The notes: a model not told the origin generated them from the letters alone. DNA of 13,003 nucleotides from CAVVIO01 sp963748095 (GCA_963748095.1 CAVVIO010000055.1:1-13003); one strand, 5' to 3'. Positions 1 through 7,362 are shown, counted from the first letter of the stretch. Numbers and translations: made by a program.

Positions 1-756
1 TTCGTTTAATTCTTTGTTGATTAGTGATAATATTTCAAGCATTAATTTTTGAGCTTTTTTTTGTTTTTCTTTTAACTCTAAAAGAAAATTAATGTGGTTC
101 TCGACCATGTTTTCAAATTGTACATCGTCCAATAATGTTCTATTATCTATATCAAAACCAGATTTAGGGAACTTAAATCCTGAAAAAGAAGTGCTTACTT
201 CATCTGCATTGAGCCAACTGCCGTGCTTTATCACATAATTTATAATGCCCTTGTCGTAATTTGTTAACAGCTCATCGCGGTATTCCAGATAGTCCAGGGC
301 AGGTTTCCATGACGACAATTTGTTCCTCAATTGGACATTGCTAATTATATTCAATCTGCCAGAGTTTATTAAATCGTCTAAAAAACCGTTTTTGGGGTAG
401 AAATGGGGTGTTGTTGCCAGATCATTAAGTAGCTTATTAAAGGCTTCTTTCGATTTTGGTTTTGGCTTTGCGCCTGTATAGTTTAGGACTTCCAAACTTA
501 TTTTGACAAAAGAATCGGTCTTTAAAATAAGGGAATCTGACTGTTTTTTGTTGTAGCTAAAATCTTGTTTAAGGTTTACAATGGCTTTGTGTTCTTCAAT
601 CTGTTTATTTTTATTGGCATTCCAGTTGTTTATCTGCAAGGCAATCAAAATGCCAATAACCACAAGTACAATTTCACCAATGGCATATTTCAGGTAGTTT
701 ACTATCTTACCTTCTTTTAAATTCTTTTTGCGGATATTTTTGAAGAGTTTTATCAT
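1..756 (-). CDS. DUF6090-type single-pass membrane protein (E), 3' end cut by window
   Basis: Fifth and last gene of the tandem array in transcription order. The reading frame is open from ATG at 756 to the left edge: 252 codons without a stop, ending ...LINKELNE. Since the sister genes end at the same motif, the stop should lie only a few codons outside the window. Residues 1-20 are basic (MIKLFKNIRKK), residues about 24-43 form the family's membrane segment (YAIGEIVLVVIGILIALQIN), and the rest is a charged, mostly helical domain. The central motif is LINSGRLNIIS (Ser-Gly at 132-133), preceded by PHFYP as in genes A and C, so I place it in that subtype. By the positive-inside rule the C-terminal domain should face the periplasm (inference). 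Unlike its sisters it does not overlap the preceding gene: there is a 61-base gap. Family assignment is from recall of the conserved N terminus; molecular function is unknown. Confidence 0.82.
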   Translation of the reverse strand, partial: MIKLFKNIRKKNLKEGKIVNYLKYAIGEIVLVVIGILIALQINNWNANKNKQIEEHKAIVNLKQDFSYNKKQSDSLILKTDSFVKISLEVLNYTGAKPKPKSKEAFNKLLNDLATTPHFYPKNGFLDDLINSGRLNIISNVQLRNKLSSWKPALDYLEYRDELLTNYDKGIINYVIKHGSWLNADEVSTSFSGFKFPKSGFDIDNRTLLDDVQFENMVENHINFLLELKEKQKKAQKLMLEILSLINKELNE

Positions 757-817
757 GGTTTTACGGATTTACCAACCCCTTATCCATCAGGCAGTATGGT
801 TGTTTTGAAGAACTTTT

Positions 818-1600
818 TCATTCTTTATTTAATTCTCTGTTGATTAAATCAATTGTTTTATTGGTCACTCGCATTATGCCAAATTTTGTCCAAATTTCAT
901 CGTCCCTATAGGATTCATAGATTTTGTCGAGAGTGAGATAGGTTTCGGGAGCTTTAATTAAGGCTATCAATTGAGCATTGTTCAATATGAATTTTGGGTG
1001 CTCGGGTACAGGGGGGTGGATGGCATATCGTTTTGGTACAGGCGAGTTCATAAATAACATAGCCATTAATTTCCCTATTCTATTGTCAGGATCATTATTC
1101 ATAATTTCTTTTCTCTGTTCCAAAATAGAATTTCTATAATCGGTATAGTCTTTTAAGAAAGAAAGGTAATATTTTAAGCTGTCGCTCAATAGCTCAAATT
1201 TGCCGGAAGAAACAGCGTCTTCCTGAACAGTATTTAAAATGGATAAATCTATATGGTAAACCATTTCAGAGAGGTATTGCCTGAGGCTATCTGCGGGAAG
1301 GGTGGGGTTAGCCCCGGCTGAATATTGAAGTACCTGGTTGAATTTAGTAATGCTTTTGTTTAGTCCAATTTCGAAAGATTGTAAGGTTACTTTGTTGTCT
1401 AATAATTCCTTTCTAATGGCGAGCATTAGGTGTTGTTTGTTGTTTTCCTGTTTTCTGTTTTCGTTCCAATTGTTTATTTGCAGTGCAATTAAAATTCCAA
1501 TAACTACAAGTGCAATTTCACCAATGGCATAACGCAGATATGAAGCAATCTTTTTTTGGTCAGCCAGTTTTTGGCGGATGTTTCTGAAAATTCTAATCAT
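818..1600 (-). CDS. DUF6090-type single-pass membrane protein (D)
   Basis: Fourth gene of the array, 260 residues. The N terminus MIRIFRNIRQKLA is basic. The membrane segment spans about residues 24-43 and is followed by INNWNENRK, the family signature just after the membrane. Residues 50-110 are charged and probably coiled coil. The central motif AVSSGKFELLSDSL puts Ser-Gly at 132-133, and the protein ends LINRELNKE, close to the usual family ending. Its N terminus matches gene B more than A or C. ATG at 1600 overlaps the stop of the upstream gene by four bases (ATGA), which supports translational coupling and fixes the start. The C-terminal half differs strongly from all four relatives. No catalytic motif is visible, and neither function nor ligand is known to me. 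Confidence 0.85.
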   Translation of the reverse strand: MIRIFRNIRQKLADQKKIASYLRYAIGEIALVVIGILIALQINNWNENRKQENNKQHLMLAIRKELLDNKVTLQSFEIGLNKSITKFNQVLQYSAGANPTLPADSLRQYLSEMVYHIDLSILNTVQEDAVSSGKFELLSDSLKYYLSFLKDYTDYRNSILEQRKEIMNNDPDNRIGKLMAMLFMNSPVPKRYAIHPPVPEHPKFILNNAQLIALIKAPETYLTLDKIYESYRDDEIWTKFGIMRVTNKTIDLINRELNKE

Positions 1601-1623
1601 TCGTTTTCTTTTAGTTCTTTTTC
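1563..1623. repeat. 61-base gene-junction repeat, copy 1
   Basis: This segment covers the first codons of gene D, the ATGA overlap and the last codons of gene C. It matches 3123-3183 at 57 of 61 positions by direct comparison, and the two copies are exactly 1560 bases apart. It carries both the end of one gene and the start of the next, so it looks like the trace of a duplicated two-gene unit. Confidence 0.8.
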
Positions 1624-2352
1624 AATCAAAGCTAAAATCTCAGCCTGAAACCTGTATAGTTCTTTTGCTGAATTCAGTATATCTCTGGCATCAATAACCC
1701 TGTTTGATACCAGACTCTCAAATCCTATGTCTGATAATAATTTATGCTTTGAATATTCAAATCTGCTGTTCGCTTTAATTTCATTCCCAAAGTATTTTAG
1801 CGTTCGTTTAAATGGATATTTTTCTTTAACATATGGTAATATCTGTTCGAAAACATCTCTTTCAGTCCATTTATATGCATTATTGTATTCATTTAATAAA
1901 CTGTTCCAGGAAGAAAGTTTTGAACTCAATTCGTTGCTTTTTATCAAGGTAATTTTACCAGAATTTATTGTGGAATTAATAACACCATCATTAGGTGAAT
2001 AATGAGGCAACCAGCCTAATCCAAACATGAGAGAGTCAAGTGTTTTGTCATTTATCTCATTCGGGTCCGGTGATATTTTAGAATTTAACTCCTTCAACAA
2101 TTTTAAAACTTCACTATGTCTATTTATTACGGCGGAAAGAAGTGTCTGATTTTCTGTTATTTCAGATTTTAAAGACTTTAGAATAATTACTTCTTGTCTG
2201 TTGTTAATTCGGTTTTCATTCCAGTTATTAATCTGTAAAGCAATTAAAATTCCAATAACGACAAGAAAAATTTCCCCAATTGCGTAGCGGAGGTAAGCCC
2301 TTGCTTTCTGTTCGGCTGCAAGTTTTCTGCGGATGTCTCTAAAGATTTTCAT
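1597..2352 (-). CDS. DUF6090-type single-pass membrane protein (C)
   Basis: Third gene of the array, 251 residues. It begins MKIFRDIRRKLAAEQKA, one residue shorter at the N terminus than its sisters. The membrane segment is at about 23-42, followed by INNWNENR. The central motif is TINSGKITLIKSNEL (Ser-Gly at 131-132), preceded by LPHYSP. A further segment, KLLSDIGFESLVSN, resembles KLLENSDFENYIV in gene A and TLLDDVQFENMVEN in gene E. The protein ends LALIEKELKENE. These shared segments define subtype 1 (A, C, E). ATG at 2352 lies 14 bases inside the end of gene B, and its own stop overlaps gene D by four bases, so the genes are tightly packed and probably co-translated. Function is unknown; a membrane-anchored sensor or scaffold is conceivable but not shown. 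Confidence 0.85.
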   Translation of the reverse strand: MKIFRDIRRKLAAEQKARAYLRYAIGEIFLVVIGILIALQINNWNENRINNRQEVIILKSLKSEITENQTLLSAVINRHSEVLKLLKELNSKISPDPNEINDKTLDSLMFGLGWLPHYSPNDGVINSTINSGKITLIKSNELSSKLSSWNSLLNEYNNAYKWTERDVFEQILPYVKEKYPFKRTLKYFGNEIKANSRFEYSKHKLLSDIGFESLVSNRVIDARDILNSAKELYRFQAEILALIEKELKENE

Positions 2353-3160
2353 TAGTTGAGTTTAATTCATCTATTAATTTTTGTGTTTTATCTTTTTGGA
2401 TTATTAGTAAAGCGTAATGAAGATTTGCCGTAAGGCACCTGTAATTTATTAAGTTTATCATGGTAAGTTGATTTTCCGGATTTTCGAGTTGGGAAACGGT
2501 AATAGCTTTTAAATTATTTTCGTCCAAACGTACGTAATCAGCTAACGAATCTTTCTCATTTTGAGTTAGTATTCTGGAAGTTAACAGGTCATTATATACA
2601 GAAGACAATTGGAGTTCACTCAATCTGATTACACCGGGTACGAAAACCGCATCCGTAAATAAATTATTATTCTTATTAATGATCAGCTCTAAACGTTCTA
2701 ATTCCTGGTAGTATTCTATTAAATCACCCTTAAATTTATTATCGCTGATAATGTCAACATTTCCTGATGAGAGCAGTCCGGTATATGTAGGATTGATTTT
2801 TACAAAAGTTCTTCGATTGGTTATACTTCCAATTGCTGCTGTAAAAAAGCTATCAACCTGGAATTGATGATGTTTTTTGTAATACTTCAATAATGGTTTT
2901 GCCGTTTTTGAAATTTTCAATTCGAAATTAATTTGATCATCAATTGATCTGATCTGTTCCAATAAGTCGCGTTTAATATTTTTGAGATAAACGGACTCTT
3001 TATTTTTTTTGATCCGGTTTGAATTCCAGGTATTTATCTGAAGTGCAATTAAAATCCCGATTACCACCAATACAATCTCACCAACAGCATAGCGCAGATA
3101 TGCAGTAGTCTTGTTTTCAAATGCCAGTTTTTGGCGGATGTTTCTGAAAAATCTAATCAT
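2339..3160 (-). CDS. DUF6090-type single-pass membrane protein (B)
   Basis: Second gene of the array, 273 residues and the longest. It begins MIRFFRNIRQKLAFENK, with the membrane segment at about 24-43 (VGEIVLVVIGILIALQIN). The post-membrane signature reads INTWNSNR rather than the commoner INNWNENR. A charged, coiled-coil-like stretch follows (50-100), then LLSSGNVDIISDNKF with Ser-Gly at 132-133. The ending LIDELNSTNENL is extended relative to the LIEKELKE ending of its sisters, and it runs 14 bases into gene C. The start overlaps the stop of gene A by four bases (ATGA). Its N terminus is closest to gene D, but the C-terminal domain has diverged widely. No enzymatic motif is visible. Confidence 0.85.
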   Translation of the reverse strand: MIRFFRNIRQKLAFENKTTAYLRYAVGEIVLVVIGILIALQINTWNSNRIKKNKESVYLKNIKRDLLEQIRSIDDQINFELKISKTAKPLLKYYKKHHQFQVDSFFTAAIGSITNRRTFVKINPTYTGLLSSGNVDIISDNKFKGDLIEYYQELERLELIINKNNNLFTDAVFVPGVIRLSELQLSSVYNDLLTSRILTQNEKDSLADYVRLDENNLKAITVSQLENPENQLTMINLINYRCLTANLHYALLIIQKDKTQKLIDELNSTNENL

Positions 3161-3183
3161 TTGCTTTCTTTTAGTTCCTTTTC
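3123..3183. repeat. 61-base gene-junction repeat, copy 2
   Basis: This is the counterpart of 1563-1623, with four mismatches in 61 bases. It spans the start of gene B, the ATGA overlap and the end of gene A. The differences are single-base substitutions and there are no indels. Confidence 0.8.
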
Positions 3184-3948
3184 TATAAGATCTAATATCT
3201 CAACTATGCGTTTCCGTAAACTTACAGATTGAATGTTGGCAATTTTGCTGGAAGTTGCACAGGTAACAATGTAATTTTCAAAATCAGAATTCTCTAAAAG
3301 CTTTGTAGTACTGAAATTGTGAGCTGAGTTTTTTAAATTGAATTTTACGGATGTCCCCTTGTCCAGATAAAAGAGTTCCATCGTGTTGTTCTGCCAGTAT
3401 TTGTTAAATACATTTCTCAATGGGATCAATGACGCTATCAGCGACTGGTTCTTTTCTTTGTATACTCTCCAGGAAACTTCTTCTTCGGTAACCTGTACTA
3501 TTTCGCTTGTCCAGCGCGACAGCAATCCTTTCAATTTTGAATTCTGTAACAGCTGTATCCTGCCGGAACTCATTATGTCGTTGATAACGGGATCAAATGT
3601 AGGAACAAGCAGGGTAGGTACTATATATTTTATGATACTGTCTTTGTTTTGCTGCGCCGGGTTATCCACATAACCAAGAAGTTTAAATGATGCCGCAATC
3701 ATTTCGTTACGTATGCTAATTTTTTCGTCCAATTGATCGAGATTACTCTGGAATTCCGATTTTAACTGGTTTAAAAGCGCTATTTCTTTAATATGGGTTT
3801 TTCTGTTTTCATTCCAATTGTTTATTTGTAAAGCAATTAAAATCCCTATTACAACCAGTAGTATTTCTCCAATTGCATAGCGCAGGTAAGCCATTGCTTT
3901 ATGTTCGGCTGCAAGTTTTTTACGGATGTTTTTGAAGATTTTTATCAT
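3157..3948 (-). CDS. DUF6090-type single-pass membrane protein (A), first gene of array
   Basis: First gene of the five-gene array, 263 residues. The basic N terminus MIKIFKNIRKKLAAEHKA leads into the membrane segment at about 24-43 and then INNWNENRK. Residues 50-100 are charged and probably helical. VPTFDPVINDIMSSGRIQLL carries the central motif (Ser-Gly at 128-129), and the protein ends LDLIEKELKESK. A tryptophan- and tyrosine-containing stretch around 145-190 has no clear match in the others. ATG at 3948 is the only good start, because the conserved family N terminus begins there. The space before it is weakly purine-rich (GAATGAGAAATACCA), so the ribosome site is poor, as is common in Bacteroidota. 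It probably heads the operon. Function is unknown. Confidence 0.85.
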   Translation of the reverse strand: MIKIFKNIRKKLAAEHKAMAYLRYAIGEILLVVIGILIALQINNWNENRKTHIKEIALLNQLKSEFQSNLDQLDEKISIRNEMIAASFKLLGYVDNPAQQNKDSIIKYIVPTLLVPTFDPVINDIMSSGRIQLLQNSKLKGLLSRWTSEIVQVTEEEVSWRVYKEKNQSLIASLIPLRNVFNKYWQNNTMELFYLDKGTSVKFNLKNSAHNFSTTKLLENSDFENYIVTCATSSKIANIQSVSLRKRIVEILDLIEKELKESK

Positions 3949-4306
3949 TGGTATTTCTCATTCAACAAATGAAGCACGAACGGATAACTATATGCGCAGT
4001 GCGGGATTTCAGGATACTTTCCTGTCAAAAAGCAGAAAAGCAAAATTGAATTAAAGACGTTCAAATCAGCAGCAATCTCCACATGGTGTATACAGCATGT
4101 CTTCGGTCGTTTTTAGTTATATCTTCATTCTAACATTTCTGAATACATATAGTTCATGACTTTATCCAATTCACTAATTTGATTGAAGTTCATTTTATTT
4201 CTTCCATCAGGTATCCACCCCTGACAGCGGTTGATGCCGGAGTAATAATGTGTTAAGGTTCCCGTTGTGAATGAAGGTGCGTCGGGTAGCGGTTGTTTCA
4301 ATTGTT
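3949..4306. other. 358-base intergenic stretch before DUF6090 array
   Basis: No long reading frame exists here on either strand. On the minus strand it must contain the promoter of the DUF6090 array if that array is transcribed on its own. I found no clear pair of TTTG and TAnnTTTG elements. The only coding candidate is the 22-residue frame at 4125-4193. The stretch could include decayed sequence continuous with the pseudogene region to its right. Confidence 0.5.
4125..4193 (-). CDS. Possible 22-residue micro-ORF
   Basis: ATG at 4193 is preceded by GGAAGAAATAAA, the best ribosome-binding-like sequence in this part of the window. The frame runs 22 codons to TGA (MNFNQISELDKVMNYMYSEM, then LE). 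The peptide is acidic and has no membrane segment. It lies on the same strand as the DUF6090 array, about 175 bases ahead of gene A. It could be a leader peptide, the surviving N terminus of a lost gene, or chance. I do not recognise a family. Confidence 0.2.
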   Translation of the reverse strand: MNFNQISELDKVMNYMYSEMLE

Positions 4307-5099
4307 TTAGTCAGTTATTCCACCTTTTTCAATATATTGCGTCAGATCGTTCAGCAGCCGTACCATGGGGGCCCCGTCCATAACATCGTGGTCCAGCAGA
4401 ACGGTCATATTCAGTATCTCCCTTATTTTTATTTCGTTACCGATAACCACCGGTTTTTTTATTACTGATCCCACGCCAAAGGATACCGGGTGTATGGTAG
4501 TATGAATGAACCAGCCATTGATTCTGCCCATCATTCCGAGCGACGTAATTACGGCATTTCCCATATTTTTGTAGGCTGTTTTGGGGTGTTTCAGCATATA
4601 TTTCCAGATCAGCCTTCTCAACATTCCGGGTAACCGGTAATATAATCTTTCAACTATTTTTGATCGTCTGTTCAGGACAATATCATCTATTGCAAACTGC
4701 TGGTTTTTTGCATCTTCTATTTCCTGTGTTATATCCTGTGCACTTTTTTCATCCACTCTTTCGATAACCAGCGGTATAGGAACTTTTTTGCCGTCGGATA
4801 CCTTTTCAACCATAACGGAAATATTAATATGATCAAATACGATCAGCTTCTTTTTATTGTACAGAAAAGATGCGGCTTCTGGATGTTGTTTCAGCGCTTT
4901 GCCAATTACGCTGATGAGCCAGGCATTGAATGAGATTTTACGGCCTTCCCGTCTCAGCTACCTTAAGTCTGCTCCGGCTTTCGGTCACGTCAAATTCAAG
5001 AAGTGCACTCACATGGTGTCTGGTTTTTCCAACTGCATATACATCGAAAGTTGCAATTCTTGAAGCAGGGATTTTCTGGTAGCTATACGATGTGCTCAT
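4307..5099 (-). pseudogene. 2-oxoacid dehydrogenase E2-type acyltransferase domain protein, frameshifted
   Basis: Reading from ATG at 5099 gives about 46 residues starting MSTSYSYQKIPASRIATFDV. The frame then runs into TAA after GRP. In another frame the protein continues without a break: LRREGRKISFNAWLISVIGK leads into the intact 3' part, which ends EKGGITD at 4307. The shift falls in the four bases 4958-4961: AAG, four bases, then CTG AGA CGG. That is one base too many for the expected ...RLK-x-LRREG. With the frames joined the protein is about 263 residues, matching stand-alone E2/CAT-fold catalytic domains that lack a lipoyl domain. The active-site motif HDVMDGAP (HxxxDG type) near the C terminus is intact, as is the helix around SFNAWLIS. 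The frameshift is not in a homopolymer, which favours true decay over a simple read error. Acyl-CoA-dependent acyl transfer would be the ancestral activity; the substrate is unknown. Confidence 0.82.
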
Positions 5100-5149
5100 T
5101 TGTCGAAGCTTTCTATTGATGCCTGGTAATTAATTGTTTATGTCTGGAT

Positions 5150-5181
5150 TAAATGTAAGGGATATCCCTGTAAAAAGCAAA
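5150..5181 (-). promoter_or_regulatory. Candidate Bacteroidota-type promoter for E2-like pseudogene
   Basis: On the minus strand, TTTG (5178-5181) is followed after 20 bases by TACATTTA (5150-5157). This resembles the Bacteroidota -33 TTTG and -7 TAnnTTTG pair, with one mismatch in the last base. It lies about 50 bases ahead of the pseudogene's ATG at 5099. Identified by eye; such short motifs also occur by chance in AT-rich DNA. Confidence 0.4.
5158..5169. promoter_or_regulatory. 12-base perfect palindrome, candidate operator
   Basis: AGGGATATCCCT is a perfect inverted repeat located between the two elements of the candidate promoter. On the minus strand it is also flanked by TTAC-containing direct repeats (TTACAGGG and CCCTTACA). 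A repressor bound here would cover the promoter. This is a positional inference; I do not know a regulator that binds this site. Confidence 0.3.
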
Positions 5182-5363
5182 TTTTAACGCGATCAGGTTA
5201 AAAGAAGATATTCTTAAAATGAATAGGTGTACAATTTATTAGCTGAATACTACTCATTAAACAGTAAATGGAAGTATCCGTTTTCATCGAGTCCGGAGTT
5301 ATTTCTTAAGCCAATTAAATTTAATCATTGGGGGATTTTCATTAATTTCGCGGCTCAAACACA

Positions 5364-6973
5364 TTAAAACAGACACGCCTGAAAAACGCTTATGAGGTGG
5401 AAAATCCGGATTATAACCAGAGCCCGTTTACCGGGATGACAATAAAATATTACATTGAATTAGGTAAATATTTACTGGAAAGAGCATTCAAACATAACAG
5501 CACTCTCTTTCCCGATCATTCCCGGAAAAACCTACCCGCAACCCAATGCTCCCGACTGGCGCTACCGTTCGGCTGAGTTCGAAGCTCTTGAAAGAACATT
5601 TACCATTGCCGGTCCGCAGATCCATATTGATCCTGAAACAACAATAAATGGTATTAAATTAAGGGATTATTACAGCCTGCAGTTTTACAACACGTTTACA
5701 CCCGATCACCCCAATTCATTGCCCCCGCCTGAGGAATTGCCCGATTCCACCTACCAGTACACCTGCGAATTCGTAGGATTATTCAAAACGTTGCTGCTTC
5801 TTCCCGAAATTTGGCACACCTACACCCAAAAACAAAAGGATGAAATGGCCGTGTGCATATCCAAATGGGCACATCACCGTACCACCCAGAACAACTGGCG
5901 TATATTCAATATAGTAACCCTTTCTTTCCTTAAAAAGCATGGTTATGAGATTGACGATGATCTGCTGAAAAGCCACCTGATGTGGGTCGCTTCCTATCAT
6001 TCGGGCAACGGCTGGTACCTGGAGCAGACGAATAACTATTATATCATAAGTTTATTCGTGGTGTATACCACTATCTGGAACAGGGCTTTCGGAGATGAAT
6101 TTTATCCTGAAATATTCGATGTAATTGAAAGATCGTCACAGGAACTTCAGAAATTATTCCCGGAAAGGTATATTACGACGGCCACAACTATTTAAAACCT
6201 GCATACAATACCCATTTTCCGTGGGAAGATCATAATCCGCAGGGCGGAACGTCCATGGAATAAAGTTTCCGTCATCTCGATCCGCGCGATGTCCGTGGTG
6301 ACGATATCAATTTTTACCTGACCGGACTGACCGTTGAAAACACTTCCGAACAAAACCAGGTATATACTACCTCTCAAAGTATGCTCTATAACGGTGTGCG
6401 CGATAATGGATGCTACTGGCAGACCATCATGCGGAAACCGCTCAATAACGGCGTGGGTTATATCATCGATCTGGTTGAAATAGCCATTCCCGGCTGAATT
6501 ATCCTGGTGGACCGTTCACGGCTTGCTTTCGAATACGAACTGACCCTAGGGCATTAAGGAATGCCGCATATCGATGGTGTAAAAGCAACTGTGAAGAAAT
6601 TTGAGAAAGGCAATAAAAAAGTAATTACCGCGTCCATAACCGGCAGACAACTGGCCCTGATCAATTATGGCGGATGGGATGAAGTGGACAACCTTGTACA
6701 TTCGGGAAGGAATGCCGAAGCCGCAGAAAGTATCGTATTGTATTGTCATAAAAAACGGCTGCAAAAGAATTCGCCCATGGAGCTGATGATCACGGTATTT
6801 CTTCATAAAATGGACAACAGCGAATGAACCGAAGAGGAATTGTCGCCCTTTGGGAAATTGAGTTGATGGACATAACTCCGAGCTTTTCGCCGCTGGGTGC
6901 TGACATAACGCTCTATAACAACAAAAAATATTTGGTTGATTTCAAGGGAATCGACGGGTCCCGTACCTGTTAA
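5364..6973 (+). pseudogene. DUF2264 family protein, multiply disrupted
   Basis: The parts together read as one DUF2264-type protein. Frame 1 (5364 to about 5500) gives RLKNAYEVENPDYNQSPFTG through ELGKYLLERAF. After a shift and small loss near 5500, frame 2 gives PGKTYPQPNAPDWRYRS, KWAHHRTTQNNW and SYHSGNGWYLEQTNNYY. Near 6155-6165 a shift joins this directly to IPGKVYYDGHNYLKPAYNTH and FPWEDHNPQGG, so a large internal block (roughly 100 residues or more, from family memory) is missing. That third frame holds in-frame stops at 6261, 6495, 6555 and 6825. A last shift near 6850 leads to ELMDITPSFSPLGADITLYN and a stop at 6971. No ATG survives at the expected start; TTA stands at 5364, and the 5' limit is uncertain. 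DUF2264 proteins are helical-toroid proteins often found near polysaccharide-use genes in Bacteroidota; their precise activity is not settled. This copy cannot make a working protein. Confidence 0.85.
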
Positions 6974-6978
6974 CGGTA

Positions 6979-7330
6979 TTATTTCAGAAAGCCTTCACGG
7001 ACAGGATTAAAGCTGTCTATGATACGTACCCTTTCCGTGAGGACTTTTACCGTATGTTTCTTCCCCGAGGGAACAGCAAAAACATCGCCTTCTTTCAAAT
7101 GCTTCTCGTCTTCTCCTTCACAGTAAAAGATAAGTTCATCATCGGCAATATAAGATATTTGTAATGCGGATGTGAATGAGGCGGTTCCGGTTCGCCCCAC
7201 GGCCCGTTGTTAAAATTAATTACCGTTAACATCAGGTTTTTCATGTAAATTATACTTCTGAAATCACCTTCCCGTATTTTTCTACTGCCGGCTTCTGAAC
7301 GTATTGGTTATCAGATAAAGACATTTGCAT
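6979..7330 (-). pseudogene. Small cupin-domain protein, two frameshifts
   Basis: The 3' part reads QISYIADDELIFYCEGEDEK, then HLKEGDVFAVPSGKKHTVKV and ERVRIIDSFNPVREGF. This is the second half of a single-domain cupin with its metal-site histidine in GKKHTV. The preceding metal motif PWGEPEPPHSHPH is present but in another frame: the shift sits near 7165-7172, where one base is missing between HPH and QIS. Further upstream a third frame gives MSLSDNQYVQKPAVEKYG, and a second shift near 7275 joins it to FRSIIYMKNLMLTVINF. Stitched together, about 115 residues result, the usual size of such cupins. ATG at 7330 or 7324 could be the start. All the expected metal ligands (HSHPH and the later His) survive, so the decay seems recent. 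It converges on the DUF2264 relic with five bases between stops. Confidence 0.8.
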
Positions 7331-7354
7331 TCTCATTTTTGGTTAAGCAATTTT

Positions 7355-7362
7355 CAAAACTA
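7355..7362 (-). promoter_or_regulatory. Candidate -7 promoter element for cupin pseudogene
   Basis: On the minus strand TAGTTTTG matches the Bacteroidota -7 consensus TAnnTTTG exactly, 24 bases ahead of ATG 7330. The partner -33 element is poor: GTTT stands at about the right distance, while the only TTTG is too close. Confidence 0.25.

Noticed and set aside
1..3948. DUF6090 array read as a toxin-immunity or polymorphic-toxin cassette
   Set aside because: The constant N terminus with variable C terminus recalls polymorphic toxins, but there is no nuclease, peptidase or pore motif, no partner of different size, and the C termini share the same ending motif and central Ser-Gly.
4271..4468. Plus-strand frame of 65 codons over the end of the acyltransferase relic
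   Set aside because: It is antisense to the HDVMDG region, which is clearly coding on the minus strand, and its peptide has low-complexity composition.
5182..5363. Second promoter or gene start for the DUF2264 relic in the 182 bases before it
   Set aside because: I found no plus-strand TTTG and TAnnTTTG pair and no ATG in frame with the conserved N terminus. The region may be decayed.
4307..7330. All frameshifts explained by poor sequencing
   Set aside because: The DUF2264 relic also has substitution-type stops and a large deletion, and most shifts are not in homopolymers. Error remains possible for the single shifts in the acyltransferase and WD40 genes.
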